Positions 1-13,600 are shown, numbered from the stretch's first letter. The stretch: DNA of 64,000 nucleotides from Erythrophleum ivorense (GCA_026724425.1 JAIUCV010001104.1:62001-126000); one strand, 5' to 3'. Made by a program: numbers and translations. The notes: generated by a model not told the origin, from the sequence alone.

Positions 1-1958
1 AGATTTCGAATATCGATAGATATAAGAAAAACCTGTATAAGTTTTTAGTAATACCAAAAATCTATTTAGATTTATATTAGGAAAATTTCTTAAACTAAGA
101 TAATGGTTTTAAATACATAATAATCACTGAAATTGTTTAACAAATAAGAAATAATAAATTTGTAAAGCATATGCATATTTTATATGTGGACACTCTAAAT
201 AACTTATGGATCGATATCAAACTAAAAAAGCTTATGTTAAAATTAGTTTACAAATTTCAACATAAAATTAATATTTTACAAGAGAAATGGAGCCATGTAG
301 AAATTTAATGGTGGAGAATAACATAGACAAATAAGAAAATAAAAAAAGTTGAAGAAAGAAACAGACACAAAGAAGAAGAGTAAGAACATAAAACCGAAGA
401 AGAGCAAAAACGAATATAGTGAATTGCGAAGACAAAATAGAAACCAAAGAAGGCGAAGATGAATAAGAAAAAACCTGATAAAAACTTGCGAAGAAATATT
501 TGAAAGGGAAATAAAATAAGAACAAAGGAGAAGAAACCAAACAAAAACAAAAAACTTGCAAAGACCAATCTAAAGAGGAAAGCGAATAAGAACGAAAGAG
601 ACTAAACCAAAAAAAAAAAAAGAAGCGCAAAGACGAAGAAAGCAAATGTAAAGATGAGTGAAAATGAAGAAAAAACCATATAAGAGAAAAGACAAAGAAG
701 AAATCAAAAAGACGAGACTGAATAAGAATGAATCAAAGAAAATTAAAAAACATAAAAACAAGAACGAAGAAGAAAATAAAAAACAATGATATATGTCGAT
801 TAGCTTCTCTTCATTTAGGTTTTATAACCGTAGAAAACCTACCAAAATATTAGCTTATCTTCTAGCTTTAATTTGTTTATACGTATATTTTCATTTTTAA
901 GTTTGGTTTGGTGTATCAGATAATGAAAATATATTCTACATATGATTAAAAATATTTATGCTAAAATATGTACAAAAGCAATAGAGTGAGGAAAAAATTA
1001 GAAGGGAGAATAACCAATACAAAGAAGAAGAAAAATAAACTCTAGCAAAACATTAGCATTTTCGATGGAAATAATTAATCATAGAAGAAATAGAAGAATA
1101 AGAACCAGAAGAACAAAAAGAAAATAAATAAATGAAGAAAATGGAGGACGAAGATAGCAAAAAACAAAGCCATAAAAGAAACAAAAAAGATAAGGCTAAA
1201 GAAGGAAACCAAATAAAAAGATGAAACCGATCGAAAAAATAAGAAATTGAAAGCTATCCGTAACTATATCTCTATGATCGCATAAATTAAATTAGTTATA
1301 TTGTTATTAGACATTGTTTATTACATGTGTGAATATGTAATTGTACCATCTCTAGCTTAATTTTGTTTTCGTGAATCTTTTTCATTTTTAAGTTTGGTTG
1401 GGTGTATCAGATAATTGAATTTTAACTCTACATAAGATTAAATTAAAGAGAACTACAATAAAACTATTTATAAAAGGGATCAAGTTCTCGAGAATAATCA
1501 AGAAAAATAAAGAGAAGAAGCTAAACAAAAGAAATATAGCAAACTCTTAGCAACTTCGACCGCATGAACTAATCATAGAAAAAAATATGAACAAGAACCA
1601 AGACGATGACAAAAATAAGAAGAAACATTAAAAAAAAAAAAACAAAGACAATGATATCAAAGAATGAGGACAAAAGATAAACAAAAAAATAACAAAGATG
1701 AAGAAGGAGACCAAATTAGAAATTGTAAGGACAAAAAACTGAAGAGGAAGGAAGACGAGGAATAGTAAAGATGAAGAAAAAAAAATCGAATAAAGAGCGA
1801 AAATAAAGGAAAAAAACTAAAAAACGAAACAAAATAAGAGAAATAAGAACATTGATTCACTATAATCAATCATGCTACCGACGAAAAAAACTTATGAATA
1901 AAAATATTTAATCAAATTATTAATATAGACCCGCGCGTAGCGCGGGTGAAAAACCTAG
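1..1958 (+). mobile_element. Helitron, 3' portion (5' end not found)
   Basis: The right end at 1929-1958 has the classic Helitron terminus: a GC-rich hairpin (CCGCGC, GTA loop, GCGCGG at about 1931-1945), a short A-rich spacer, then CTAG at 1955-1958 followed by T, so insertion was between A and T. The interior is strongly purine-rich on this strand (about 270-780, 1000-1230, 1500-1860) and contains two diverged copies of one module, near 836-1100 and 1330-1570, both including the phrase TTTTTAAGTTTGGTT and GTGTATCAGATAAT. No RepHel-type coding sequence is visible; the long open frames are by-products of the purine bias. The left terminus is probably outside the window or too diverged to see. 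Confidence 0.7.
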
Positions 1959-2826
1959 TATTAATATATATGGTTGCTCGTTAAGCACGAGATATATTAT
2001 ATTCACGACTAATTCGAAGTCATTCATCAATATAATATATATACACTGCACGTTAGACACGCGCATTATTATATATGATCAAAATTTTTAAAACACAACG
2101 ATTAAGATTGTGAGATTAACCCTTTTAATACTTGTGGTTGATCAGATCGATAAGGTAGTTATATATTAATGTTTCCATATCAAAAGGGTGTTGGATTCCT
2201 AAAAAATACAAGTTTCATACATTAATGGAAGCAAGTTTATAGAAATTTTTAACGTAATGCAAATAAAGTTGTGGTCGTGAACAGTGGCGGAGGTACAAAT
2301 TTGTTTGAATTTAGGAAAACTTGGTTAAAATTTATGTTCAACCTTCTAAATACACCGACTATTATATTATGTTGCACGTTAGACACGCGGATTATTATAT
2401 TATATGATCATATTTTTTGATAAAGTAATCACATAACACAGCGATAGAGATCATGCAATGAATCTTCCTCTAGCTCTACTCTATACATATATGTAAATAG
2501 TTTTATTAGACAATAAGTCAGTCAATAATGATGGTTTAGCCACTCACTATAGAAAACAATATAAAAGATTATCAATAAGTTAACCAGTGAGGCACCATCA
2601 ATGTGCCATGCAATTGGCTATTATAAAATTTGATCGAAACCAAGATCTGATCGGGATTAATAAAGTGCTAGAGTTAAATAAAAATTAAATAAACAAGGCA
2701 TATTAAAAAAATGAAATGAGATATCACGTAGTGTATCAACATCGCTATATAAAGAGCTCCACTAAGAAGCGTAAGGATCATCCTAAACTTGTTCTCTTGA
2801 ACAAAACAAAAGAAACTAAAAGCAAG
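1959..2826 (+). other. Upstream region of first beta-glucosidase
   Basis: AT-rich non-coding DNA. Parts (for example the phrases around 2370-2470 and 2570-2690) recur in diverged form at about 10190-10560 upstream of the second beta-glucosidase, so the tandem duplication included the promoter. No other gene seen. Confidence 0.6.
2746..2753 (+). promoter_or_regulatory. TATA box of first beta-glucosidase
   Basis: TATATAAA in the context CGC-TATATAAA-GAGCTCC, 74 bp before the ATG at 2827. The same 18-bp context is found before the second gene, which supports a functional core promoter. Confidence 0.7.
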
Positions 2827-5800
2827 ATGGCTTTGCAAAGGTTTCCTCTCATGATGGGGCTGCTTTTGCTTCTAACAATCGTCGGCTCCCCGGCAAATGC
2901 CGATGGTCCTGTTTGTCCACCTACACCGTCGAGCACACTAAGCCGGGAACATTTCCCTGAAGGTTTTCTGTTTGGCACAGCTACTGCCGCATATCAGGTA
3001 CAATATATATAATCAAGCTATAGCTCAAAATATATTGTTCTGCTTGGTAGAGATTTTTAAAAAATTTAACTCATTTTAAAAGTTCTAAGAGTCTAAAACT
3101 ATTTAGGCATACTTTAAATGTTCTTTAGTCCTAAATAAGTTCTTTAAAAAAACTCAATTGAATTTCTTTATTTTGTTCTCGCGAGCATTTTTTTTTTTTT
3201 TTTTTTTTTTTGACGTCAACAAATTGTGGCTTTTACTCTCTCTCTCTTTTTTAAGTCACATTTTATTTTTTTAAATTAAATTTTGTACAATATGTTTTAA
3301 ATAGCAGTATAAAGTCATAGTTGCAACCAAGAAACCCTTAAGTAATTGGTGTGAATGAACCATCGACTAAATTTCGTTATGTCATTAGGTTGAAGGAGGA
3401 GTGAATGAAACTTGTCGTGGACCATCTCTATGGGATATCCACTGTAAGACATATCCAGGTGAGTTTCTACATCTACTTGGTCTTGTTATATATCAGCTTT
3501 ATTTTTAATAAAAGATTTTGACATAATTAATTCATTTTTTCTTTTACAATCATTCAATTTTGTATTACAGAGAAATGTAATTTTCAGAATGGGGACGTGG
3601 CCGTTGATTTCTTCCATCGTTATAAGGTATATATACTTTAAGATATTATGTATCACATATATCAAGTAACTATTCCTTCCGTTGTATATTCTACTGAATA
3701 CTCTATTCATACTAGATGTTGATAATTCCTGTGGTGTGGAAAAATGTTTGCAGGAAGATATTCAACTTATGAAGAATCTAAACTCAGATGCCTTCAGACT
3801 CTCTATCGCGTGGCCAAGAATATTCCCTCGTGAGTTTATGTACTTCGGATACATACACATATATTATATATTTTAATCAGTAACTAAATTTTTTTTTATT
3901 TAGTCAAATTTGGTGTGTGTATGTTTGTTTGAAACTAATGAGATAAAATGCTTTATAGATGGGAGAAAACAGAAAGGAGTTTCTCAATCCGGTGTGCAGT
4001 TCTACCATGACGTCATCGACGAGCTCCTAAGAAATGGTTAGCAAGTAAAATTAATTAACAAAAACAAACATAAATCAATTACCCTTAATTATTTCTCTAA
4101 AACATTTTTTTAAACTAATATTGTTATTAGGTATAACTCCGTTTGTCACTGTTTTTCACTGGGACACTCCACAAGATTTAGAAGACGAATATGGCGGCTT
4201 TTTAAGCGACAGGATTGTGTAAGCTTTTTTTTTTGGTAAAACAAAACCCATTTTTATATATCATATAGTAGCTATTAGAGAACAATAATATCACATTGGA
4301 AGATGGAAGATATTTTAAGTAATTTATAATGGACATGAACCAATCTACTAAATTATCAAATTGGTTTATAAGTTAGCAACCACTAACTACAACCTGATCA
4401 ATGCAATATCCTTTGATTGCAAAATGCAGGATGGATTTCCGGGAGTATGCAGATTTTGTTTTCCAAGAATACGGTGGCAAAGTGAAACATTGGATCACTT
4501 TCAACGAGCCATGGGTTTATTCTCACGCCGGTTATGACATTGGGAAGAAAGCACCAGGACGTTGCTCTAAGTACGTCAATGAAGCATGTCCCGACGGTCG
4601 ATCGGGACGTGAGGTTTACATCGTCAGTCATAACCTTCTTAACGCTCACGCAGAAGCTGTTGAAGCTTTCCGAGCATGCCAAAAGGTAGATATATTTATA
4701 TAAAAATCAGGAAAAGTTGATTATGGACCAATCTTTTTGTTTTGTTTTTACGAGGATTATTGTTTTCTGATATGCAAGTGTTTGTTTTTGCGTTATGTTT
4801 ATGCTCGCAGTGTAAAGGTGGTAAGATCGGAATCGCACATAGTCCGCTTTGGTTCGAGCCACATGACCTTCAAGATGCACAAGACGGTGCCTCTATTGAG
4901 CGTGCACTTGATTTCATGCTTGGATGGTAAGTATTCAATATCTTTAAAGAAAAAGGGTGTTTTTATATGTATATATATCTATCTATTTTCTTAAATTGGA
5001 TTTTTGATTATTTTTGTAGGCATTTGGAAACAACTATCACTGGAGAATACCCACAGATAATGATAGATATTGTTGGAGATAGATTGCCCAGATTTAATGC
5101 TACACAGAAGAAAAAACTGATAAACTCAACCGATTTCGTAGGGCTCAACTACTATTATTCGCAGTTTTCAAACCATTTGGAGAAGCCAGATTATTCGAAA
5201 CCATATTGGAAGCAAGATTCTCTTATTCACTGGGAAGGTAATTAAGCTTTACTTACCTGAAACTGAACCAAGAAAACCAACGCAAAACAAGTTAACTTAG
5301 GAAAAAGGATTGTTTAATATTTGGTACTAATTAATATATATCTTCTTTTCAGAAAAGAGTGTACTGAACCAAAGCATTGGTAGCAAGGTATCAATTTAAT
5401 GAAAGATATAGCAATATGAGATAATACTGTAGCTATGTCTTAGATGACTTAACACTTTTACCACTGTCGTATATATTTCAGCCTTTGACCTCTGCATTGA
5501 GCGTTTTCTCGGGAGGATTTAGAAAATTATTGAAGCACATCAAGCATAAGTACGCAAATCCGGAAATTATGATCATGGAAAACGGTAATACTAAAGATTG
5601 TATTACTGTTCACTATTATTTTTTAGTTTACTTTACTTTGACAACAAACATTGATTTGATCTTGATTTTATTTTTCAGGATATGGAGAAATTCTTGGAGA
5701 CAAAGATTCGGTTGAAGTTGGTACTAATGATCCTAACAGGAAATACTATCTTCAGAGGCATCTTTTGAGTATGCACGAAGCTATTTGGTAAGGCCTATTT

Positions 5801-6100
5801 CAATTTCTTTTTTATGTGATAAGGTACCAATTTTATAGAATAAGAATCTGATAATAATAATAATACAAAAACCATTTGTGTCAAATCTGCAGCATCGACC
5901 AGGTGAAGGTTACAGGATATTTCATATGGTCATTGTTGGATAACTTCGAGTGGCAAGATGGTTACAAGACCAGATTCGGACTATATTACATTGACTTCAA
6001 GAATAACCTCACGCGTCATGAAAAACTTTCGGCTAGGTACTACAAAGAATTCCTCAGTAAAGGTATCCGTCCATCGCAGATCAAGAGGGATGAGCTTTGA
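2827..6100 (+). CDS. Beta-glucosidase, GH1 family (BGLU28-32-like), copy 1
   Basis: A secreted or endomembrane family-1 glycosidase that would hydrolyse beta-glucosides; substrate not predictable. Thirteen exons can be traced (2827-2997, 3389-3458, 3571-3626, 3754-3829, 3959-4036, 4131-4218, 4430-4685, 4811-4926, 5020-5237, 5353-5387, 5482-5584, 5679-5787, 5893-6100), giving 527 residues, the usual GH1 length and intron pattern. The start at 2827 gives a hydrophobic signal peptide of about 25 residues; an in-frame upstream extension from 2716 includes the TATA box and is rejected. Visible motifs: FPEGFLFGTATAAYQ near the N terminus, TFNEPW with the acid/base Glu, IMIMENG with the nucleophile Glu, and LLDNFEWQDGY near the C terminus. 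The residue before ENG is Met rather than the common Thr. Ends in DEL-like KRDEL, which resembles an ER-retention signal (KDEL/HDEL type). Intron 1 is longer than in copy 2 and contains a long T tract at about 3190-3211. Confidence 0.93.
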
Positions 6101-7675
6101 GCTACATTTGGAGGATTTGATTTTCCAATTTTCAATGTTTCTTTCTTATGTTGTCGTTTATGAATGACTAAGATTCATGAGTTCTTGGTTATAATAAAAT
6201 GTCCTTTCTTTTTTCATATTTCAATGTCGACTTGGTTTAACAAAATCTTGAAGGCTTCGGGCTTCGGCTATTATATAATTACCGTTCCTAAAGTTTTATA
6301 CTTTAAGCTTCACGTGAAGAAAAACTATATTGTATATATAGCTAATACAAAATTATTAGTATACAATGAGTACATCAAAATGATACGAAAAAACGTCAAA
6401 TGTTTTTGCGGATTTACTTCTAAACATAGAAATAAATTTGCGGTATGATTCGACGAGGTCTCAAAATTTAATTATACCCTATAAATTTTTCTATGATGGC
6501 TAAGTACTTAAATGTTTGGCGATTTAATGGAAACACAATGTCATTACATTCTTGGTAAACAGATTAGAAGCCTTCTGAATTCTTGTTTAATGGCTTATCA
6601 AACGGAGAAAAGAAGTAGAAATAGAAGAAAAACAAACAAAGTAGATGAGATTATTATTATTCTTTTATTTTTCTGGTTGAAAATTTAAATGCCTTTATTA
6701 ATCAATAAAAGTTATATATAAGGGGTTAAAATACAAAAAAATGAAGGCAAAATTGATAATGAAGTTGTCAAGCGAACAGAACAAAAAACAGAGTAAATCA
6801 TTTCGTGAAGAGGAGAGAATTCACTGTGGCTTTAATCCTCCCATATAATATTAAGAGAATGGTATCCAAATTTGCTGAGAAAAAGGTATAACCCTTTCAT
6901 ATAAATTGACGGCTGATTGTTAAAAAGAAAACAATAACGAAAAAAACAAGCTATTGTTACTTACTAACCCTTGGATGTCAATGCTTTTAACTTCACCACA
7001 AAAAGAGAACGAACTCTTTTTTTATATCATTTTTTTAATAAAACTCTTTTATATCATCCTCTGTTGCTAGTTGTAAAAATAACATAGATGTTCTTCTTAG
7101 CTTTTTTCAAGCTGAAAAAACAACAATAAATGCAAGAGAACACGCAAAACTGAAGCAATTGCTTTGCAGTTAATTGAAGGAAAAAAGAAACAAAGTTGTT
7201 GTTTTCGATTTCAAATTTACAAAAGTAGACAGTGCATGATGGAAATTAACAATATTTCAAGAAAATACGAACCTTATACCAAGCCCTTTGGTGAAAATGG
7301 AAATTCATGTTCCAATTAGAGTCTGGATTTGCAAAAAAGAGATTGTCATAAGCTGAGATAGGAATTCTGCAGAGGAAAACCAAATCCTTTAGGATGATGA
7401 AGAAAAGAAAATTTAACTTTCCAAACCCACAATCACAGTGATCCAGTAATAAGGATGTCTCAACAGATATCATCCGATATACAATACGAACGTAAATCCA
7501 GTTTCATGTTGAAAATCAAACATTAACTCATCATACACTTCATAATCTGAGAACGACCTCCATCTGCACTGGAATTCGTAGGAAAAGCCAAATTAAAAAA
7601 AAAAATGAAATGATTAATTAGTTTCTAACAATTTTTATCATTTAATTTTTTTTTATAAATATACAAATAAAATAA
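6101..7675. other. Intergenic, 3' flank of beta-glucosidase copy 1
   Basis: About 6101-6470 is related to the flank after copy 2 (around 14010-14310 and 15125-15210), showing that the duplication extends past the stop codon. The rest, to 7666, is AT-rich with no convincing gene. 7667-7675 is the left target duplication of the next element. Confidence 0.5.
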
Positions 7676-8369
7676 GGGAGAATTTGCTGAATAGCTATAT
7701 TGGATAACATTATTAAGCTTATAGCCATAGCCAAAAATAAATAAAGTGAGTAACCAAAAGATTGTCTCTAAGACAAAAATACCCCTGTGAATGAATACAG
7801 AATAATATTATAATTTTAGAAAGAAAAAAAAATGATTGTTGTTAAAAAAAAGTTTGTTCGTGGCGAAAAATAGTATAATTTCAAAAGATCAAAAAAAAAA
7901 TTATTCTTGGCGAAAAATAGTATAGTTTCAGAAAAATAGTATAGTTACAGAAGATCAATCACCAAACTGTTCATACAAAGCCAGATTTGTTACCACATAT
8001 GAATTGACAAAGAAAGAAGAACTTGTAAGAGGCAGAAGCAGAATCACATCTCATCTAACGCCATCAATTGAATTTACTTTGTTGAGTTCATAAACTATAG
8101 AAACAATTGAAGTTGAAGAAAGAAGATAGATTAGAGGCGGAGGAATTCGGATCTAAAGTCACATGAGAGATATCGTGAGATTGTTTGACCTGGAACTTTT
8201 GTTAAGGAGAAAGGAGAGAAGATTTTTTGTTTTTTCTCATTTTTTCTTTTCTTATTTGAGGGCAATTTTGTCATTAGTATATATTATATAGTCAATATTT
8301 TAGCCTAACGCTCACTATGGATAGTTACTTAATTTCACGTTTTTTTAGTGTCATACATGCTAATTTCTC
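7676..8369. mobile_element. Small non-autonomous Mutator-like element
   Basis: Flanked by a perfect 9-bp direct repeat ATAAAATAA (7667-7675 and 8370-8378), the target-duplication length of Mutator-like elements. The ends are GGGAGAATTTGCTGAATAGC on the left and, read inward from the right, GAGAAATTAGCATGTATGAC: short, imperfect terminal inverted similarity. The 694-bp interior has no long open frame. A chance 9-bp match in AT-rich DNA is possible, but the coincidence with inverted ends argues for a real insertion. Confidence 0.65.
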
Positions 8370-8559
8370 ATAAAATAATTTTAAAAAAAAAAAACTGAAT
8401 GTGAAAAATGTTTATAAGCTATTTTAAAAATTAGTAAACAAAATTTTACAATAGAAAACAGAATTAGAAAGATTTAAAAAAAAAATTAAAATTAAAAGAA
8501 AAAAAGAAAAGATTTAGATATTGTGATAATTGTGGCAGAAGAGGTTTTAATATAAAAGT

Positions 8560-9074
8560 ATTTATGATGGACAATATTGTCGGTAATTCATCAGAGATAA
8601 AACAGTCTGTTGGAATAAATAATCAAATTTCAACGAACATGTGATCACATTAGACTGTTGTCATAAATTCATCATAACTATTAAAAATCAATATAAATAA
8701 AATAATTTTATCAACATAAATTCATCAGAAATTTCCGACGAATTTCAGAAAATATTCAATAATTTTCGTTGAAATTTGTCAAGAAATAATTAATTATAAT
8801 AATATTTTGTGGAAATTTGTTGGAATTTGACGGCTAATTCATAACCTTATTCAATTAAATTATAGTTTCTGAAGAAATGGCAATCAGTCATTACCGATGA
8901 CATTCTGAGAATTTTTTCAATAAATTTCCCCTAGGATATTTGTGACCATATACTGAAAAAAAAATTATATTTGTTAGAAAATCGTCGGAGAATCATCAGA
9001 ATATCGTTGGAATTTTCCAACAAAAAAAACTTGTGAGAAAAATTCGTTTGGAAAAATTGATGTTGTCTTATAGT
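8560..9074. mobile_element. CACTA (En/Spm)-derived fragment
   Basis: The right end, read on the minus strand, begins CACTATAAGACAACATC, as CACTA termini do. The interior is full of short repeated motifs of the type ATTTCCGACGAATTT and ATTCATCAGAA, typical of CACTA subterminal repeats. A matching left terminus and a 3-bp target duplication were not found, so this is likely a truncated relic. No transposase. Confidence 0.5.
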
Positions 9075-9344
9075 GACAACAATCAACTCCACGCTACGGA
9101 CTGCGGTAAAACTTTCTTGCAGGGGACCTAACACATCAAAGGAATAAGAGGATCAGGAGGTCTTTACTCCATTAAGGTACTCTCCAGTCTTCACCATTCA
9201 CAGACATCATGTACTTCAACTGAGATCAGTAGTATTCTCAACTATGGCTTTCCATCTTCTGGAAACCATATGATTACCTCATGCTTTTTCTAAATGAACT
9301 AAATTCATAACCTCTTTTATTTTTTAGTCAATGAAAGTCATATA

Positions 9345-9637
9345 GGCTCTGTTCTTTTGTAAATCGCTGCTGTTGCGATTGCGACTACTGACGGAGACAA
9401 AAATTATAAAAGGGAAGAGAGAAATTTTGCTGAAATTGATCGCAGGTGTTATCGCAGGCTACCATTCCAGTCGCTGCTATTTTTCAGCGATTGATAATTG
9501 TCCCATTTCATCGCTGCGATTAACACCGGCGACTGCTCTCCTCCACCTCTCCACATACTTGAATCATAAGTTACTTGTATTTGTCATTTTTTTTCCGATC
9601 GCAGTTGTTGTCGCAACGATTTACAAAAGAACACGGC
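9345..9637. mobile_element. MITE with about 22-bp terminal inverted repeats
   Basis: Left end GGCTCTGTTCTTTTGTAAAT and the reverse complement of the right end GCCGTGTTCTTTTGTAAATC match closely, and the similarity continues as GCTG/GTTG-rich inverted sequence. Size is 293 bp. No clean target duplication could be settled (TATA-like bases on both sides). The open frame across it is non-genic. Confidence 0.65.
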
Positions 9638-10596
9638 TATAATAGTATTATTATTCTCCAAGTGAAGAGACAAACAGACGGACCCCCAATATATTAGTAT
9701 GCACTAACTCTAGCTTCTTTGAATTCAGCTCCCTGCCTTCAATATATTAGTATGCAGTATGCACTAACTTGTTTTTTTTTTTTCCGAAGATGAAACTCTC
9801 ACCCATGTGATGGTCCACAATCTTCAATTGAGGAGGCATACCATTCTTCACCATGAGCTTCATTCCTTTCTTACTTATATGTACCAACCTATGATGTCAC
9901 AACTCAGTCAGTCAGTCTATTTGGCATTCTCGACAACATCAGTTGTAGTTTCATAACTTATATTCATATAAAGTATCCACTAGTATGACCTCAAAAATAA
10001 CCACACTTTTTTTTTCAATTTTTAGACTCTACCTCCAAGGTTTGCCATTGTACTTCGTAATATTAGATTTCGCATCAGTTTGATGTTTTCACATTTGTGT
10101 TCTCCCACACATACATCCATCTGACATCTTAAAATCATGTCTCCAACGTTAACACGGAACAATATTATATGCTGACGATTTATTCGAAGTCATATATATA
10201 GCCTTATTTTTCAAAGTCATAGCGTTAGATATGAATAATTTAAAATAGGAATTCATTTAACATATTATATGTTGACGGTTTATTAGAAGTCATTGTTTAA
10301 TACTATGTCACGTTAGACACTCGCAGTATTATTTGATCAAAGTTGAGACAAATAATTCATAACACAGCGATAATAGATCATGCGATGAATCATCCTCTAG
10401 ACATACATGTAAATTATTTTACTAAACAAGAAACTGTTTAGCCATCACTATCATCGGTATGTTGACTTATCGACGCACCATGCAAGTGGCTATAATAAGA
10501 TTGACCGAAACCAAACTCAGATCTAGTAAACTAAAAAATAATAAACGAGACCTGTTAAAAAATGAAAATGAGTTATCAAGTAGTGAATGAAATCGC
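9638..10596. other. Intergenic, upstream region of beta-glucosidase copy 2
   Basis: AT-rich. From about 10150 it resembles the region upstream of copy 1. The earlier part (9640-10140) may be transposon debris, but I recognise nothing specific. Confidence 0.4.
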
Positions 10597-10604
10597 TATA
10601 TAAA
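10597..10604 (+). promoter_or_regulatory. TATA box of second beta-glucosidase
   Basis: TATATAAA followed by GAGCTCC, 86 bp before the ATG at 10690 and in the same context as in copy 1. Confidence 0.7.
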
Positions 10605-10689
10605 GAGCTCCACTTAGATGTATTAAGGATCATCCTAAACTTGTTCTTTTAAAGAAAACAAAAGAATAAAACTAAAAACTAAAAGCACG

Positions 10690-13600
10690 ATGGCTTCGCA
10701 AAGGTGTCGTCTCATAGTGGGGCTGCTTTTGCTCCTAATCATCGTCATGGTGCTTTTGTACCTAACCATCGTCGACCCTCCGGCAAAACCGGATGGACCT
10801 ATTTGTCCACCTACACCGCCGGGAACACTAAGCCGGGCTCATTTCCCTGAAGGTTTCTTGTTTGGCACAGCTACTGCAGCTTACCAGGTACAATATATTT
10901 TTTTATCAAACTCTATATCTCAAAATATATTGTATATATGACTTGAAGTCATTGGTGTGAATGAACCATCGGTCGTAATGTCATTAGGTTGAAGGTGGAG
11001 TGAATGAAACTAATCGTGGACCGTCTTTATGGGATGTCTACTGTAAAAAATATCCAGGTGAGTGTCTCTCTACAATCACTCCCTCCATTTTAATTTAGTT
11101 ATAGTTGCACACAAATTAAGTAAATATTGAAATTTATATTTTAATTAATATACTATTTTATTTGATATAAGTACTTAATAAGTTTAAAGTAAGGATAAAA
11201 CTAGATAATTTACTATACGTCTCCATTGAAAATATAAAATATATAAAACGACACATAATATGAAACCAAAGTTAACTCTAAAATTACAAGTAATATGAAA
11301 AGGGGAGAGTACTAATGTATAGTTCTAATATAATATGGACTCAATTCATTAATCCCGATAATCAATCCATTTTGTATCACAGTGAAATGTAATTTCCAGA
11401 ATGGCGATGTGGCCGCTGATTTCTTCCATCGTTATAAGGTATACAATTTAAGAGATTATTTATCACATATATTTATTGAATACTCTATGCATGCTAGATG
11501 TTTGATTAATTGTGTCGTCTTGAAAAATGTTTGCAGGAAGATATTCAACTTATGAAGAATCTAAATACTGATTCTTTCAGACTCTCTATCGCGTGGCCAA
11601 GAATATTCCCTCGTGAGTTTATGTGCTTCGGATCGATAGACACATATAACTATTTAATTTAATGAGTAACTGAATTTTAGTGTTATAGTCAGATTTGCTG
11701 TATATGTTTGTTAGAAATATTAACGAAAGAAAAGAATAAAATGTTTTAAATAGATGGGACAAAGGAGAAAGGAGTGTCTCAATCCGGTGTACAATTCTAC
11801 CATGACCTCATCGACGAGCTTAAAATAAATGGTTAGCAAGTAAAATTAATTAACAAAACCAAACATAAATCAATTACCCTTACTTTTGCTAATTTATTTA
11901 AAAAAATTAATATTGTAAATCAGGTATAATCCCGTTCGTGACTGTTTTCCACTGGGACACTCCACAAGCTTTAGAAGACGAATATGGCGGCTTTTTAAGC
12001 GACAGGATTGTGTAAGCTTTTTTTTGTAAAACAAAACCCATTTTTATATATCATATACTAGTAAACTCGCTAGTATTTTTAAATTAACTGGAAAAATACA
12101 GAGGAAAAGTTCACATGATCAACATTTGAGACGAGACCATATAATATGCTTTGGTCCCGACACTATGAGTTTCGATCCAGAACCTCCTAGTCATCAAAAT
12201 ACATAACATAGTAGCAGCCAATCACTAACTGTAACCTGAGTTTAATTTGAAAAATGCATGCAGGATGGATTTTCGGGCGTATGCAGATTTTGTTTTCCAG
12301 GAATACGGTGGCAAAGTGAAACATTGGATCACTTTCAATGAGCCATGGGTTTATTCTCACGCCGGTTATGACATTGGGAAGAAAGCACCAGGACGTTGCT
12401 CTGATTACATCAATAAAGCATGTCTCGGCGGTCACTCAGGAATTGAGTGTTATAAAGTCACTCATAACCTCCTTAACGCTCACGCAGAAGCTGTTGAAGC
12501 TTTCCGAAAATGCGAAAATGTATATATATCGAAAAAGTTGATTTCCAAAGATTTTTTTTTTTACTAGGATTATATTTGTTTTTGTGATATGCAAGTGTTT
12601 GTTTTGGGTTATGTTTATGCTCGCAGTGTACGGGTGGGAAGATTGGAATCGCACATAGTCCCCTTTGGTTCGAACCACATGACTTGAAAGATGCACAAGA
12701 CGGTGCCTCTATTGAGCGTGCACTTGATTTTATGCTTGGATGGTAAGTTTTAAATATATTTGAAAAAATAAGTGTTTCTATATATAATTTCTTTAAAATA
12801 TGGAATTTTGATTATTTGTGTAGGCATCTGGAAACAACTATCACTGGAGAATACCCACAGATAATGAGAGATATTGTTGGGGATAGATTGCCCAGATTTA
12901 ATTCTTCACAGAGAGCAAAATTGATAAACTCGACAGATTTCGTAGGGCTCAACTACTATTATTCGCAGTTTTCAGCCCATTTGGAGAAGATAGATTATTC
13001 AAAACCATATTGGAAGCAAGATTCTCTTATTCACTGGGAAGGTAAGCTTTTTTTTTTTTACTTGCCAATGCCAAACAAGAAAAATAATAATATTAAAAAT
13101 AACAAACGTCAAACAAGTTAAAAGAAAAGGGTTTGCTTGTGTCTAATAGTTGGTACTAAATAATATGTCGGGCTATCTTCTTTTTCAGAAAAGAGTGTCC
13201 TGAACCAAAGCATTGGTACCAAGGTAAGAATTTAATGAAAGTACGTAACAAAAAAAGCAATATGTTCTAACATTATAGAGATTTCACCATATTTGTATAT
13301 ATTTCAGCCTTTGACCGCTGCATTGAGCGTTTCCTCGGGAGGTTTTACTAAAATATTGAAGTACATCAAGGAAAGATACGCAAATCCAGAAATTATAATC
13401 ATGGAAAATGGTAAACTAAAAATTGTATTACTATAATGACATTAGCAAAAAAAAACAAAGATTGTATTATTGTTTTTTTTTTTTTGGTAAAGTCTCATCG
13501 ATTGTATTATTGTTAACTATCTTTAGTTGGCTTTACTTTGAATACAAACACTAATATATATTTGTTTTTCTATTGATCTTTATTTTGTTTTTTCAGGATA

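Noticed and set aside
268..1869. Several long Phe/Ser-rich open frames on the minus strand
   Set aside because: They follow from the purine bias of the Helitron interior, have no domain, and overlap in several frames.
2716..2826. In-frame N-terminal extension of beta-glucosidase copy 1
   Set aside because: It would start upstream of the TATA box and destroys the signal peptide at 2827.
9373..9642. 89-residue open frame
   Set aside because: It is the MITE at 9345-9637 read through its inverted ends; no coding signature.
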